Source of the DNA: Paracoccaceae bacterium
GTDB lineage: Bacteria > Pseudomonadota > Alphaproteobacteria > Rhodobacterales > Rhodobacteraceae
Assembly: GCA_021775315.1 (NCBI GenBank)
Contig: JAJFIC010000055.1
Span: 1-54,934 of the forward strand
Direction: 5' to 3'
DNA length: 54,934 nt
Below, piece by piece: positions 34,821-44,114 of this stretch (its first letter is position 1; the number at the start of each line of letters is the position of its first letter). The notes under the pieces were generated by a model. It ran no database searches. It saw only the letters and a list, made by a program, of their open reading frames with translations, and had not been told where the DNA came from. Position numbers and translations under genes: made by a program.

Positions 34821-35642
34821 ATGATGTTTTGGCGAAGCCTTTCGATTTTTCTGATGCTGACGCTGGCGGCGCCGTCAGCGGTCGCGCAATCGCGTGCGGA
34901 AACGCTGGCGGATATTCGTCAGGACCTCAGCTTCCTGCATGTCGAAATCCAACGTCTGAAACAGGAATTGTCTACGACCGGAACCAGCGATGTTTCAACC
35001 AGCGGCACGCAACTTCAACGTCTCGACACGCTGGAAGGGGAATTGCGTCGGATCACTGGCAAGGTTGAAGAGCTGGAATTCCGCATCGACCGGATTGTTC
35101 AGGACGGCACGAATCGCATCGGGGATCTGGAATTTCGACTGGTGGAGCTTGAAGGCGGCGATATTTCAACGCTTGGCGCGACCTCGACCCTTGGCGGTGA
35201 CGTAGACACAAATACCGTGGCTGTTGTCACGCCGCCGAACACAACAACCGAACTGGCCGCCAGCGAAGAGATTGATTTTGCCAATGCTAAAGACAGCTTT
35301 GATCAGGGCGATTTCCAACGCTCGGGTGATTTGTTTGTCGCGTTCGTTGAAAATTACCCCGGCGGACCACTGACCGCAAAAGCCCAGTTTTGGTTGGGGG
35401 AATCGCTTGCCGCACAGGATGATTGGTCTGGGGCGGCAACGGCTTTTTTGCAAAGTTTCTCAAGCTCACCAGATGCCGATCCCGGTGCGCGGGCTTTGTT
35501 TCGACTGGGCATCAGCCTTGATCGCATCGGCAAAACCAGCGAGGGCTGCATTATGCTGGATCAGGTCGACGCACTTTTCCCGGGCACGCCCGAGGCATTT
35601 GATGCCAAGGCCCAGATGCTTGCCTTGAACTGTCCAACTTGA
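34821..35642 (+). CDS. cpoB: Tol-Pal-associated TPR protein CpoB/YbgF
   Basis: CpoB coordinates Tol-Pal energy with peptidoglycan synthesis at division. The 273-residue product has a signal peptide (LSIFLMLTLAAPSAVAQ), a coiled-coil (LADIRQDLSFLHVEIQRLKQ and LEGELRRITGKVEELEFRID) and C-terminal tetratricopeptide repeats (FANAKDSFDQGDFQRSGDLF and AKAQFWLGESLAAQDDWSGA). ATG 34821 or 34824 is the start, both after CGGAG. It completes the operon order tolQRAB-pal-cpoB. Confidence 0.93.
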   Translation: MMFWRSLSIFLMLTLAAPSAVAQSRAETLADIRQDLSFLHVEIQRLKQELSTTGTSDVSTSGTQLQRLDTLEGELRRITGKVEELEFRIDRIVQDGTNRIGDLEFRLVELEGGDISTLGATSTLGGDVDTNTVAVVTPPNTTTELAASEEIDFANAKDSFDQGDFQRSGDLFVAFVENYPGGPLTAKAQFWLGESLAAQDDWSGAATAFLQSFSSSPDADPGARALFRLGISLDRIGKTSEGCIMLDQVDALFPGTPEAFDAKAQMLALNCPT

Positions 35643-35685
35643 CACTGACAGCCTCGTGAATAGCAGCATTGTGAATGGCAACACT

Positions 35686-36924
35686 ATGAATTTCGCCCAT
35701 GATATGGAGCGTTGTTTGGCTGGCCAAAGGCCGGTGCGCATAGGTGTTGCCGTGTCCGGTGGCAGCGATTCAACCGCTTTGCTGGTTTTGCTTGCTGATT
35801 GGGCGGCGCAAAACGACGTTGTCTTGTCCGTCGCAAGCGTTAATCACGGATTGCGTTCCGCGGCGGCTGACGAGTTGGCGCAGGTTTCAAAGCTGTGCCG
35901 GGACTTGCGGGTTGAACACGATATCTTGCACTGGACGGATTGGGATGGCGCGGGAAACCTTCAGGATAAGGCCCGCCAAGCCCGGAATGAATTGATTGCT
36001 GACTGGGCGCAGGCCAATGATATCAAGCATATAGTGCTTGGCCATACGGCGAACGATCAGGCGGAAACCGTGCTGATGCGCCTGATGCGTGGCTCGGGCG
36101 TGGACGGATTGGCCGCAATGACGCCCACGCGGCATCACCTGAATTTGCAGTGGATCCGGCCCTTGCTGGATTACACGAGGGATGAACTGCGCGCCGTTCT
36201 GACGGCGCAGAAAATCTGCTGGTCTGATGATCCGAGCAATCTTGATGACCGGTTTGACCGGGTTCAGACCCGCAAAGTGATCGAGGCGTTGAACCTGTCG
36301 GTTTCCGGTCTGGTGGAAACGGCCAACCGAATGCGCGAAACCCGCAGCTATCTGGAGGCGCAAACCGAGGCTGCGGCGCGCAATCTGGCCAAGGTCACAC
36401 CCGTCGGCGATGTCGAGGTTGATTTTGACGGGTTTCTGGAACTGCCGCTTGAACTGCGTCAAAGGTTGATGTCCCATTGCCTGAAATGGGTGGCGTCCTG
36501 CCCTTATCGGCCAAGGATCGCGGCATTGCGACGGTTTCTGGGCCAGATCGACCAGCGGCGCAAAGCCACATTGGTCGGATGCGTCGGCGAGGTGCTGACA
36601 ACGGGTCAAATCAGAATATCGCGCGAATTTCAGGCCGTCAGCAAGGTTTCAGTTGCCACTGGGCAGGTCTGGGACGGGCGCTGGCGGCTGCAAACGGACG
36701 TGGCCACACCGGATCATACAGTTGCGGCCCTTGGGCAGGCAGGGCTGGCACAATGTGAAAACTGGCGCCAAACCGGGCATGCGCGCACCAGTTTACTGGC
36801 CGCACCTGGCGTGTGGTTGGGCGATGCGCTGGTGGCCGCACCGTTGGCTGGATGGAAACAGGGATGGACCTGTGAGTTGATTAACGGGCGAAATAGCTTC
36901 TATTCCTCTGTTTTATCGCATTGA
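35686..36924 (+). CDS. tilS: tRNA(Ile)-lysidine synthase
   Basis: TilS modifies C34 of the CAU-anticodon tRNA-Ile to lysidine so that it reads AUA. The product of about 412 residues has the PP-loop GVAVSGGSDSTALLVLLADW near the start, then VASVNHGLR, LGHTANDQAETVLMRLMRGSG and GLAAMTPTRH, followed by a TilS C-terminal part. The start is uncertain: ATG 35686 is used, while GTG 35656 would add ten residues. It lies between cpoB and ftsH, a common order. Confidence 0.92.
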   Translation: MNFAHDMERCLAGQRPVRIGVAVSGGSDSTALLVLLADWAAQNDVVLSVASVNHGLRSAAADELAQVSKLCRDLRVEHDILHWTDWDGAGNLQDKARQARNELIADWAQANDIKHIVLGHTANDQAETVLMRLMRGSGVDGLAAMTPTRHHLNLQWIRPLLDYTRDELRAVLTAQKICWSDDPSNLDDRFDRVQTRKVIEALNLSVSGLVETANRMRETRSYLEAQTEAAARNLAKVTPVGDVEVDFDGFLELPLELRQRLMSHCLKWVASCPYRPRIAALRRFLGQIDQRRKATLVGCVGEVLTTGQIRISREFQAVSKVSVATGQVWDGRWRLQTDVATPDHTVAALGQAGLAQCENWRQTGHARTSLLAAPGVWLGDALVAAPLAGWKQGWTCELINGRNSFYSSVLSH

Positions 36925-36948
36925 AGAATTCGCAAGGATGCCTATGTT
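36921..36948 (+). promoter_or_regulatory. Candidate promoter of ftsH
   Basis: TTGAAG at 36921-36926 and TATGTT at 36943-36948 are 16 bp apart, 55 bp before the ftsH TTG start. The CCTATGT context also resembles a heat-shock sigma-32 -10 element. The -35 box overlaps the tilS stop codon. Confidence 0.35.
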
Positions 36949-37003
36949 ATGCCCAACTTCGGCTGGCTATTGCTGGCTCGTCCCTCTTTAAGGAGCAGGT
37001 GTT

Positions 37004-38923
37004 TTGGGAAACACACGAAATATTGCGTTCTGGGTTATCCTTTTCATGTTGGTCCTTGCGCTATTCAACATGTTCAATTCAAGCCAATCGTCGTTAAGCA
37101 CGAACTATGAAAACTTTTCGACGTTTATGAACCGGGTTGACCGCGGTGAGGTTGAAAGCGTTCGACTGGATGGCGAAAAGATTTACGTCACCGCTGCGAA
37201 TGGGCTCGAATTTATAACGATCCGCCCGGTGGGTGCTGAATTCACAGACAAATTGCTGGCGTCAAACGTTGAAATCAAGGCAGAGCCGCAGGAAACCTCG
37301 GGCTTCCTCAGCTTTTTGACTTTGTTCGGCCCAGTATTGCTGCTGGTCGGGGTCTGGGTATTTTTCATGAACCGGATGCAGGGCGGCGGTCGTGGCGGCG
37401 CGATGGGCTTTGGTAAATCCAAAGCAAAGCTGCTGACAGAAAAGTCGACGCAAGTGTCGTTTGACGATGTTGCTGGTATCGACGAGGCCAAAGAAGAACT
37501 TGAAGAGATCGTTGAATTTCTGCGCGATCCCGGCAAATTCACCCGCCTTGGCGGCATGATCCCCAAAGGTGCGTTGCTTGTTGGCCCTCCGGGCACTGGT
37601 AAAACGTTGCTCGCCCGCGCCATTGCAGGCGAGGCAGGGGTGCCGTTCTTTACGATCTCAGGGTCTGACTTTGTTGAAATGTTCGTTGGTGTCGGTGCAA
37701 GCCGGGTGCGCGATATGTTCGAGCAGGCCAAGAAAAACGCGCCTTGCATCGTGTTCATCGACGAAATTGATGCGGTTGGTCGCCATCGTGGTGCCGGTTA
37801 CGGCGGCGGCAATGACGAGCGTGAACAGACATTGAACCAGTTGCTGGTGGAAATGGATGGTTTTGAAGCCAATGAAGGCGTGATTCTGATCGCAGCCACC
37901 AACCGGCCAGACGTACTTGACCCGGCGCTGTTGCGTCCCGGTCGATTTGACCGTCAGATTCAGGTGCCAAACCCCGACATCAAAGGCCGTGAAAAGATTT
38001 TGGGTGTACATGCGCGTAAAACGCCGCTGGCACCGGATGTTGACCTTAGGATCATCGCGCGTGGCACACCGGGCTTTTCGGGTGCAGATCTGGCCAATCT
38101 GGTGAACGAGGCAGCCTTGATGGCGGCGCGCACCGGCAAACGATTTGTGACGATGGACGATTTTGAAAATGCCAAGGACAAGGTCATGATGGGGGCAGAA
38201 CGCCGCTCAATGGTGATGTCTGAGGATGAGAAAAAGCTGACAGCGTATCACGAAGCTGGCCATGCCGTTGTCGGGCTGAATGTGCCGCAGCATGACCCTA
38301 TTCACAAAGCGACAATCATTCCGCGCGGCCGTGCCCTGGGTCTGGTTCTGTCTTTGCCTGAACGGGATCAGCTTTCGGTTACCAAGACCAAATACACCTC
38401 AAAAATCGCTATGGCGATGGGCGGTAAAGTGGCCGAAGAACTGATCTTTGGCCCTGAAAACGTCACCTCTGGGGCGTCCTCGGATATTCAGCAGGTCACA
38501 CGCATTGCACGGGCAATGGTCACGCAATTTGGGATGTCAGAAAAGCTGGGCAACATCGAATATGCCAGCGAACAGCAGACCTATATTGGTGGGCAGGGTG
38601 CGCAGTTTACGGCCGGTCCGGAAGCTCGAAAAGAGATCGACAATGAAGTGCGCAAGCTCGTCGATACGGGATATGAAACCGCCAAACGGATTCTGACGGA
38701 AAAAGCTGATGATCTGGAGCGGTTGGCGCAAGGGCTTTTGGAATATGAAACCTTGACCGGCTCTGAAATCACCAAGGTGATTGCTGGTGAGGCTTTGAAG
38801 CGTGGCGAGGACGAAGATGACACCCCCGCCAGCGGCAATTCGGCCAGCGTTACAGCCATTCCGAAGACCAAAAAGCCAAAGCCACCGAAAGATAACGGGT
38901 TGGAGCCTGAGCCGACAACTTAG
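37004..38923 (+). CDS. ftsH: ATP-dependent zinc metalloprotease FtsH
   Basis: FtsH is the membrane-anchored hexameric AAA+ protease that removes misassembled membrane proteins and regulators. The 639-residue product starts at TTG 37004 (AAGGAG nine bases upstream) with two membrane helices ([34 protein letters not shown]). It has Walker [14 protein letters not shown] near residue 194, Walker [13 protein letters not shown], the second region of homology [19 protein letters not shown] and the zinc motif HEAGHA near residue 416. A low-complexity tail follows. A terminator follows the stop. Confidence 0.98.
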   Translation: MGNTRNIAFWVILFMLVLALFNMFNSSQSSLSTNYENFSTFMNRVDRGEVESVRLDGEKIYVTAANGLEFITIRPVGAEFTDKLLASNVEIKAEPQETSGFLSFLTLFGPVLLLVGVWVFFMNRMQGGGRGGAMGFGKSKAKLLTEKSTQVSFDDVAGIDEAKEELEEIVEFLRDPGKFTRLGGMIPKGALLVGPPGTGKTLLARAIAGEAGVPFFTISGSDFVEMFVGVGASRVRDMFEQAKKNAPCIVFIDEIDAVGRHRGAGYGGGNDEREQTLNQLLVEMDGFEANEGVILIAATNRPDVLDPALLRPGRFDRQIQVPNPDIKGREKILGVHARKTPLAPDVDLRIIARGTPGFSGADLANLVNEAALMAARTGKRFVTMDDFENAKDKVMMGAERRSMVMSEDEKKLTAYHEAGHAVVGLNVPQHDPIHKATIIPRGRALGLVLSLPERDQLSVTKTKYTSKIAMAMGGKVAEELIFGPENVTSGASSDIQQVTRIARAMVTQFGMSEKLGNIEYASEQQTYIGGQGAQFTAGPEARKEIDNEVRKLVDTGYETAKRILTEKADDLERLAQGLLEYETLTGSEITKVIAGEALKRGEDEDDTPASGNSASVTAIPKTKKPKPPKDNGLEPEPTT

Positions 38924-38946
38924 GCCAAGTAAACCAAATGACATCA

Positions 38947-38981
38947 AACCCGTCCGGACGAAATTCCGGGCGGGTTTTTTT
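38947..38981 (+). terminator. Intrinsic terminator of ftsH
   Basis: AACCCG-T-CCGGA pairs with TCCGG-G-CGGGTT across a six-base loop, followed by a run of T to 38981. It begins 24 bases past the ftsH stop. Confidence 0.9.
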
Positions 38982-39040
38982 GCGGCTTGTGATTTCGCGC
39001 CCAGAGCGGCAGTTTCAACCAAACAACTTCAAGGAACATC

Positions 39041-39628
39041 ATGCCGGCCCTCAAACCCACAAAGATAACCGGAACTGTAACATTTCTGGGGCATGTCGCG
39101 GATAGGCAAGCCCAACTTGCCTCGACCCCTTTGACCCGCATTGACGCAAATTTTGCCGGATATGCGGCGGAATCCCACGGCGGCCTGACCCGACCATCAG
39201 ACAGCCGGGTGCTCAGCCAATATCCACGCAACACGGAAATCCGCAACACAAGGCAGTTCAGTATCTTGTCAGAAGAGGAACTTGCCTTGATCGCCAAGGA
39301 AATGGGTGTGAAAACCTTTGATCCCCAATGGCTGGGCGCGTCGATGGTGATCAGCGGTATTCCTGATTTCACCCATATCCCGCCGTCCTCGCGGCTGCAA
39401 TTTTCCAGCGGCGCGACGCTGACTGTAGACATGGAAAACCGGCCCTGTGTTCTGCCGGGCCCGGTGATTGAGCGCGCACATCCCGGATTGGGCAAGCTGT
39501 TCAAACCCGCAGCGTTAGGGCGTCGCGGCGTCACCGCATGGGTCGAGCGCGAGGGGGTAATTTCGCATGGCGATCAGGTCAGCCTGCATGTGCCGGATCA
39601 ACGCCCCTGGAACCATGTTCCGGACTAA
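39041..39628 (+). CDS. MOSC-domain protein
   Basis: MOSC domains (molybdenum cofactor sulfurase C-terminal) occur in proteins that handle sulfur or nitrogen compounds on a molybdenum cofactor. The 195-residue product shows a first-strand GTVTFLGHVADRQ, then GLTRPSDSRVLSQYPRNTEI, QWLGASMVISGIPDFTHIPP and ENRPCVLPGPVIE, where the conserved Cys sits. It is a stand-alone MOSC domain. It has no molybdenum gene near it, and the substrate is unknown. Confidence 0.75.
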   Translation: MPALKPTKITGTVTFLGHVADRQAQLASTPLTRIDANFAGYAAESHGGLTRPSDSRVLSQYPRNTEIRNTRQFSILSEEELALIAKEMGVKTFDPQWLGASMVISGIPDFTHIPPSSRLQFSSGATLTVDMENRPCVLPGPVIERAHPGLGKLFKPAALGRRGVTAWVEREGVISHGDQVSLHVPDQRPWNHVPD

Positions 39629-39772
39629 GACGTTTGTTTCCGAAACGAAAATACGAAATGCGTGTTAGGCGATTCCAAGCCCGGAAATGTCGTAAAGTGT
39701 GCGATTGCACACCAAATTGAGGTTATAGGCACTGAGAAGAGTTTATTGAACCCCGGGGAAGGGACCAAAGCG

Positions 39773-41449
39773 ATGGCCTATAAGTCAGATATCGAGATTG
39801 CACGCGAAGCCAAAAAACGCCCAATTCAAGAAATTGGGGCCAAGCTTGGCATTCCGACTGAGCATTTGCTGCCGTTTGGTCATGACAAGGCGAAAGTGTC
39901 TGACGAGTTCATCAAAGCCCAACGCGGTCGCGAAGACGGCAAGCTTATTTTGGTCACAGCGATTAACCCAACACCTGCGGGTGAAGGTAAGACAACCACA
40001 ACAGTCGGCTTGGCTGATGGATTGAACCGCATCGGAAAGCAGGCCGCGATCTGTATTCGCGAGGCGTCGCTTGGTCCGTGTTTCGGAATGAAGGGCGGGG
40101 CCGCAGGTGGCGGGTACGCTCAGGTGGTTCCAATGGAAGAGATGAACCTGCATTTCACCGGCGATTTCCACGCGATAACATCGGCGCATAACCTGCTGAG
40201 CGCCATGATCGACAACCATATCTATTGGGGCAACGAGCTGGAAATTGACGAACGCCGGGTGGTTTGGCGTCGGGTTTTGGATATGAACGACCGGGCGTTG
40301 CGGGACGTTGTGACCTCGCTTGGTGGGGTTTCAAACGGCTTTCCACGCCAGACCGGATTTGATATCACGGTGGCCTCGGAAGTGATGGCGATCCTGTGTT
40401 TGTCGACAGATCTTAACGATCTTGAAAAACGACTGGGCGACATCATCGTGGCCTACCGCCGCGACCGCACACCGATCTACTGCCGCGATATCAAGGCTGA
40501 TGGTGCAATGACCGTGCTGTTGCAGCAGGCGATGCAGCCAAATCTGGTGCAAACACTGGAAAACAATCCGGCATTTGTGCATGGCGGACCATTCGCCAAT
40601 ATCGCGCATGGCTGTAACAGCGTTGTGTCGACGACCCTCGCGCTGAAGCTTGCGGATTACGTGGTGACCGAGGCGGGCTTTGGGGCCGATCTGGGTGCCG
40701 AAAAGTTCATGAACATCAAATGCCGCAAGGCAGGCTTGGCGCCGTCAGTTGTGGTTTTGGTGGCAACGGTTCGCGCGATGAAAATGAACGGTGGCGTTGC
40801 CCGTGCTGATCTGGGCGCTGAAAATGTCGAGGCCGTCATCGGTGGTTGCCCGAACCTTGGCCGCCACATCGCCAACCTCAAATCGTTTGGCGTGCCGGTT
40901 GTGGTCGCGATCAACCACTTTGTCACCGACACAGATGACGAAGTGCAGGCGATCAAAGACTACGTGAACACCCACGGGTCTGAGGCGATCCTGTGCCAGC
41001 ATTGGGAAAAGGGCAGTGAAGGTACGGTTGATCTGGCCACGCGGGTTGCGGAAATCGCCGATGCGGATATCGCCAGCTTTGCACCGATCTATCCTGACGA
41101 AATGCCGTTGATGGAGAAAATCGAAACCATCGCCAAGCGGATTTATCATGCCGACGAAGTTTTGGCCGATAAGAAAATCCGCGACCAACTGCGTCAATGG
41201 GAAGAAGCTGGTTATGGCGACCTGCCTGTTTGCATGGCGAAAACGCAATACTCCTTTTCAACGGACCCAAATCTGCGCGGCGCACCGACAGGCCATTCCG
41301 TGCCTGTGCGCGAAGTACGGCTTTCAGCAGGGGCCGGGTTCGTCGTGGCGATCTGCGGCGAGATCATGACCATGCCGGGCCTTCCACGCACCCCAGCGGC
41401 CGAGGCGATCATGTTGAATGATGATGGCGAGATCGAAGGTTTGTTCTAA
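39773..41449 (+). CDS. fhs: Formate-tetrahydrofolate ligase
   Basis: Fhs makes 10-formyltetrahydrofolate from formate and ATP, linking formate to one-carbon metabolism. From ATG 39773 the 558-residue product begins [22 protein letters not shown] and has the P-loop [37 protein letters not shown]-type substrate loop (with Lys) and [21 protein letters not shown]. The longer frame upstream of 39773 lacks homology. It is followed by folD, so the pair gives 10-formyl- to methylene-THF interconversion, typical of roseobacters that oxidise methylated compounds. Confidence 0.97.
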   Translation: MAYKSDIEIAREAKKRPIQEIGAKLGIPTEHLLPFGHDKAKVSDEFIKAQRGREDGKLILVTAINPTPAGEGKTTTTVGLADGLNRIGKQAAICIREASLGPCFGMKGGAAGGGYAQVVPMEEMNLHFTGDFHAITSAHNLLSAMIDNHIYWGNELEIDERRVVWRRVLDMNDRALRDVVTSLGGVSNGFPRQTGFDITVASEVMAILCLSTDLNDLEKRLGDIIVAYRRDRTPIYCRDIKADGAMTVLLQQAMQPNLVQTLENNPAFVHGGPFANIAHGCNSVVSTTLALKLADYVVTEAGFGADLGAEKFMNIKCRKAGLAPSVVVLVATVRAMKMNGGVARADLGAENVEAVIGGCPNLGRHIANLKSFGVPVVVAINHFVTDTDDEVQAIKDYVNTHGSEAILCQHWEKGSEGTVDLATRVAEIADADIASFAPIYPDEMPLMEKIETIAKRIYHADEVLADKKIRDQLRQWEEAGYGDLPVCMAKTQYSFSTDPNLRGAPTGHSVPVREVRLSAGAGFVVAICGEIMTMPGLPRTPAAEAIMLNDDGEIEGLF

Positions 41450-41456
41450 GCGGGTT

Positions 41457-41523
41457 GGCGGGCGGCGCGGCATTGAGCCCCGCCGCCCGCCTGCCTTTGG
41501 CAAGAGTATTTTTTGAACAATGA
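41457..41523 (+). repeat. Intergenic repeat copy A with perfect hairpin
   Basis: GGCGGGCGGCG (41457-41467) pairs perfectly with CGCCGCCCGCC (41481-41491). A small TGCC/GGCA hairpin follows, then AGTATTTTTTGAACAATGA at 41505-41523, identical to copy B at 17078-17060 (minus). It could stop transcription after fhs. Confidence 0.6.
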
Positions 41524-41536
41524 TGAGGGTAGTGCA

Positions 41537-42439
41537 ATGAGCGCGAAGATTATCGACGGCAAGGAATTCGCCGCAACCGTGCGCGAAAAAGTCGCCACAC
41601 ATGTGACGCGCTTGAAGGCTGATCACGACATAACGCCTGGGCTGGCTGTTGTGCTGGTTGGCGAAGATCCGGCCTCAGAAGTTTACGTGCGTTCCAAGGG
41701 AAAGCTGACCGTCGAGGTAGGCATGAATTCCTATGAGCACAGACTAGATGCCACCACATCTGAGGCTGACTTGCTGGCATTGATCGAAAAGCTTAACGCG
41801 GATCCTGCGGTGCACGGCATCCTGTGCCAGCTGCCTTTGCCCAAGCATCTGAACGAAGATTTGGTGATTAATTCGATTGATCCGGCAAAGGACGTGGATG
41901 GGTTTCACATCAGCAATGTCGGATTGCTGGCGACCGGGCAAAAATCCATGGTGCCGTGCACGCCGCTCGGCTGTCTGATGATGCTGCGGGACCATCTCGG
42001 TTCCCTGTCTGGTCTGAATGCGGTCGTGGTCGGTCGGTCCAACATTGTGGGCAAACCCATGGCGCAATTGCTGTTGCGTGACAGTTGCACGGTCACGATT
42101 GCCCATAGCCGCACAAAGAATATTGAAGCGCTGTGTCGCGGCGCCGATATCGTGGTTGCCGCTGTTGGGCGGCCCGAAATGGTCACGGGCGAATGGATTG
42201 CAAAGGGTGCGACCGTGATTGATGTTGGTATTAACCGCATTCCGGCCCCTGAAAAAGGCGAAGGCAAGACGCGACTGGTTGGTGATGTCGATTTTGCCAG
42301 TGCGTCGGCTGTTGCCGGTGCGATAACGCCGGTTCCGGGTGGCGTTGGGCCGATGACGATTGCCTGTTTGCTGGCCAATACGGTCACCGCTTGCTGCCGG
42401 GCAAATGGATTGGATGAGCCTGAGGGCTTGACGGCTTAA
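41537..42439 (+). CDS. folD: Bifunctional methylenetetrahydrofolate dehydrogenase / methenyltetrahydrofolate cyclohydrolase
   Basis: FolD interconverts methylene-, methenyl- and 10-formyl-tetrahydrofolate with NADP. The 300-residue product from ATG 41537 has [20 protein letters not shown] (with the catalytic Lys in the YVRSKGK stretch), [42 protein letters not shown] and [19 protein letters not shown] frame start at 41513 would run into the repeat. It pairs with fhs. Confidence 0.97.
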   Translation: MSAKIIDGKEFAATVREKVATHVTRLKADHDITPGLAVVLVGEDPASEVYVRSKGKLTVEVGMNSYEHRLDATTSEADLLALIEKLNADPAVHGILCQLPLPKHLNEDLVINSIDPAKDVDGFHISNVGLLATGQKSMVPCTPLGCLMMLRDHLGSLSGLNAVVVGRSNIVGKPMAQLLLRDSCTVTIAHSRTKNIEALCRGADIVVAAVGRPEMVTGEWIAKGATVIDVGINRIPAPEKGEGKTRLVGDVDFASASAVAGAITPVPGGVGPMTIACLLANTVTACCRANGLDEPEGLTA

Positions 42440-42459
42440 GTTTGGGCTTTGTCAATCGA

Positions 42460-42491
42460 CGCGGGCAATCACCGAAAGAGTGTTGCCCGCG
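42460..42491. terminator. Hairpin after folD
   Basis: CGCGGGCAA (42460-42468) and TTGCCCGCG (42483-42491) form a perfect nine-pair stem extended by an inner CAC/GTG. No T run follows, so termination might need Rho or the hairpin may only protect the 3' end. Confidence 0.45.
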
Positions 42492-42651
42492 AATTCAACA
42501 GGAGTCTGCCCAAGTTTGACCGCTGGACAGGCCTAAATCTCATGCCTGACGTGACCATGTACGGAAATAATTCATAACGATTGCGTGTGTTTAGCGCATG
42601 CACTCCGCTCACTGGTTGTAATTTATTCAAAAAATCGAATATTACTTGGCC

Positions 42652-43383
42652 ATGTATGTGGCGTTTCAAGAATTGCGCAGTCGTTTAACCAGTAGATCAC
42701 GAATTTCCATCTGGATTGGTGCGTCGATTGCTTGTGCTATTTCCGACCCGTTTGGCCTTGGGCTAATTTTTGGCGAGATCGGCAAGGGATTTTTCTGGTT
42801 CTTTGCAATCGCAATGGCGATCGTGTTTGGCAATATTTCAGAATTGTTCGTCAGGCGCACTTTCCCCGGCGTCTCGATCGTTTTGGCACTGGTTCTTCAG
42901 GCCATCGGTTTCACCTTCTTTTACAGTTTGCTTGTCGTCAGTATTTTGCTGGGTTTTTCGCCGAATTGGGCTGAGATGGGCATAGCTTTTAGCGAGATTG
43001 CCGTGAATTGCGGGATGATTTATCTGGTGGTCACGGTCATCAAGGAACTTTTCATACATAGCACGACCCCCGCACCCGCGATCTTTAACCGATTGCCGGA
43101 CGCATTGGGCACCGAGCTGCTTTGGGTGTCCAGCCGCGATCATTATGTTGAGGTTTGCACCAAACTCGGCAAAGAACAAATCCTGATGCGGTTTTCTGAT
43201 GCCCTAAATGAACTGGAAGGCTGTGCCGGATTTCAGGTGCACCGTTCGCACTGGGTGGCGCGCGCGGCAATTGTTGGCGTTCAGCGCAGCAGCGCCAAAG
43301 TCGAACTTGACTTGTCGGACGGCACGACCATTCCGGTCAGCCGCAGCTACCATGAAGTTGTTGAAAAGGAGGGTATTCTTTAA
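42652..43383 (+). CDS. Membrane-bound LytTR-domain transcriptional regulator
   Basis: The 243-residue product (ATG 42652; a TTG at 42646 would add two) has four hydrophobic segments in residues about 20-130 and a C-terminal LytTR DNA-binding domain: LLWVSSRDHYVEVCTKLGKE, FSDALNELEGCAGFQVHRSH and VELDLSDGTTIPVSRSYHE. Membrane-tethered LytTR proteins act as one-component regulators without a kinase. The signal is unknown. The last bases overlap the stop region of pdeM, tail to tail. It follows folD by 212 bp with a hairpin between. Confidence 0.85.
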   Translation: MYVAFQELRSRLTSRSRISIWIGASIACAISDPFGLGLIFGEIGKGFFWFFAIAMAIVFGNISELFVRRTFPGVSIVLALVLQAIGFTFFYSLLVVSILLGFSPNWAEMGIAFSEIAVNCGMIYLVVTVIKELFIHSTTPAPAIFNRLPDALGTELLWVSSRDHYVEVCTKLGKEQILMRFSDALNELEGCAGFQVHRSHWVARAAIVGVQRSSAKVELDLSDGTTIPVSRSYHEVVEKEGIL

Positions 43384-44042
43384 AACATCATTGGCACGGC
43401 GGTTGCTGTCTTGCCCGTCAGAACGGCAATAGATTGGGGTGCCATCAGCTCTTGCAAAACAGGGGTGTCAGTACGCAATCCACCGGTATATTGGCCGTAA
43501 GCTGGCAGGATCACCCGGGATTTATCAATCAGAAAACAAGGCCGCGAGATACTGCGCCCTTTGGCGTTTACGCGGGTTTTCGGGTGGAAATGGCCAGAGA
43601 TTTCACCGGATTTGTCAGGGTCCGCAATGTGCCGAAAGACCAATGGACCCTCTGTGTGGGTGGCAACATGTGTGCCACCGATATCCACCGGACCCGGATC
43701 ATGGTTGCCTTCGATCCAAATCCAACGCCTGCCAGCGATCAGGCAGGTCAACCAGCGATGGTCTTCTTCCTCCATTTCCTCAAACGCTGCCAGATCGTCA
43801 AAACTGTCGCCGAGACAAATGATTGTTTGTGGGTTCCGGGTCAGGATATCGCGCTCAAGGCGGGCCAGAGTTTCGGCGTTTTCATATGGCGGCAACAAGG
43901 TCCCGCCCTTGCGGGCGATACGCCCGGATTTGCCAAAATGCAAATCGGAAACGCAAAGCAACCCGCGTTCGGCCCACCATAATGCGCCACTTGGTAAGGC
44001 GGTCAGATGGGCGTCGTTCAAGATAAATTCATAGGTTCGCAT
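43380..44042 (-). CDS. pdeM: Ligase-associated DNA-damage-response endonuclease PdeM
   Basis: PdeM is a calcineurin-like metallophosphoesterase found in an operon with an ATP-dependent ligase, an exonuclease and an Lhr-like helicase. From ATG 44042 the 220-residue product has the metal motifs CVSDLHFGKSGR, CLGDSFDDL, IEGNHD and ISGHFHPK. Upstream in-frame codons to 44078 are not needed. It follows the Lhr-like helicase gene by 72 bp on the same strand. Here the ligase and the exonuclease of the usual cluster are absent. Confidence 0.88.
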   Translation of the reverse strand: MRTYEFILNDAHLTALPSGALWWAERGLLCVSDLHFGKSGRIARKGGTLLPPYENAETLARLERDILTRNPQTIICLGDSFDDLAAFEEMEEEDHRWLTCLIAGRRWIWIEGNHDPGPVDIGGTHVATHTEGPLVFRHIADPDKSGEISGHFHPKTRVNAKGRSISRPCFLIDKSRVILPAYGQYTGGLRTDTPVLQELMAPQSIAVLTGKTATAVPMMF

Positions 44043-44114
44043 TGCAGCAGAAAACACCGGAACGGGCAGCGGGTGCAAGGGCTAGGATGATGGGGGGGCA
44101 GAATTAGCTAAGTG

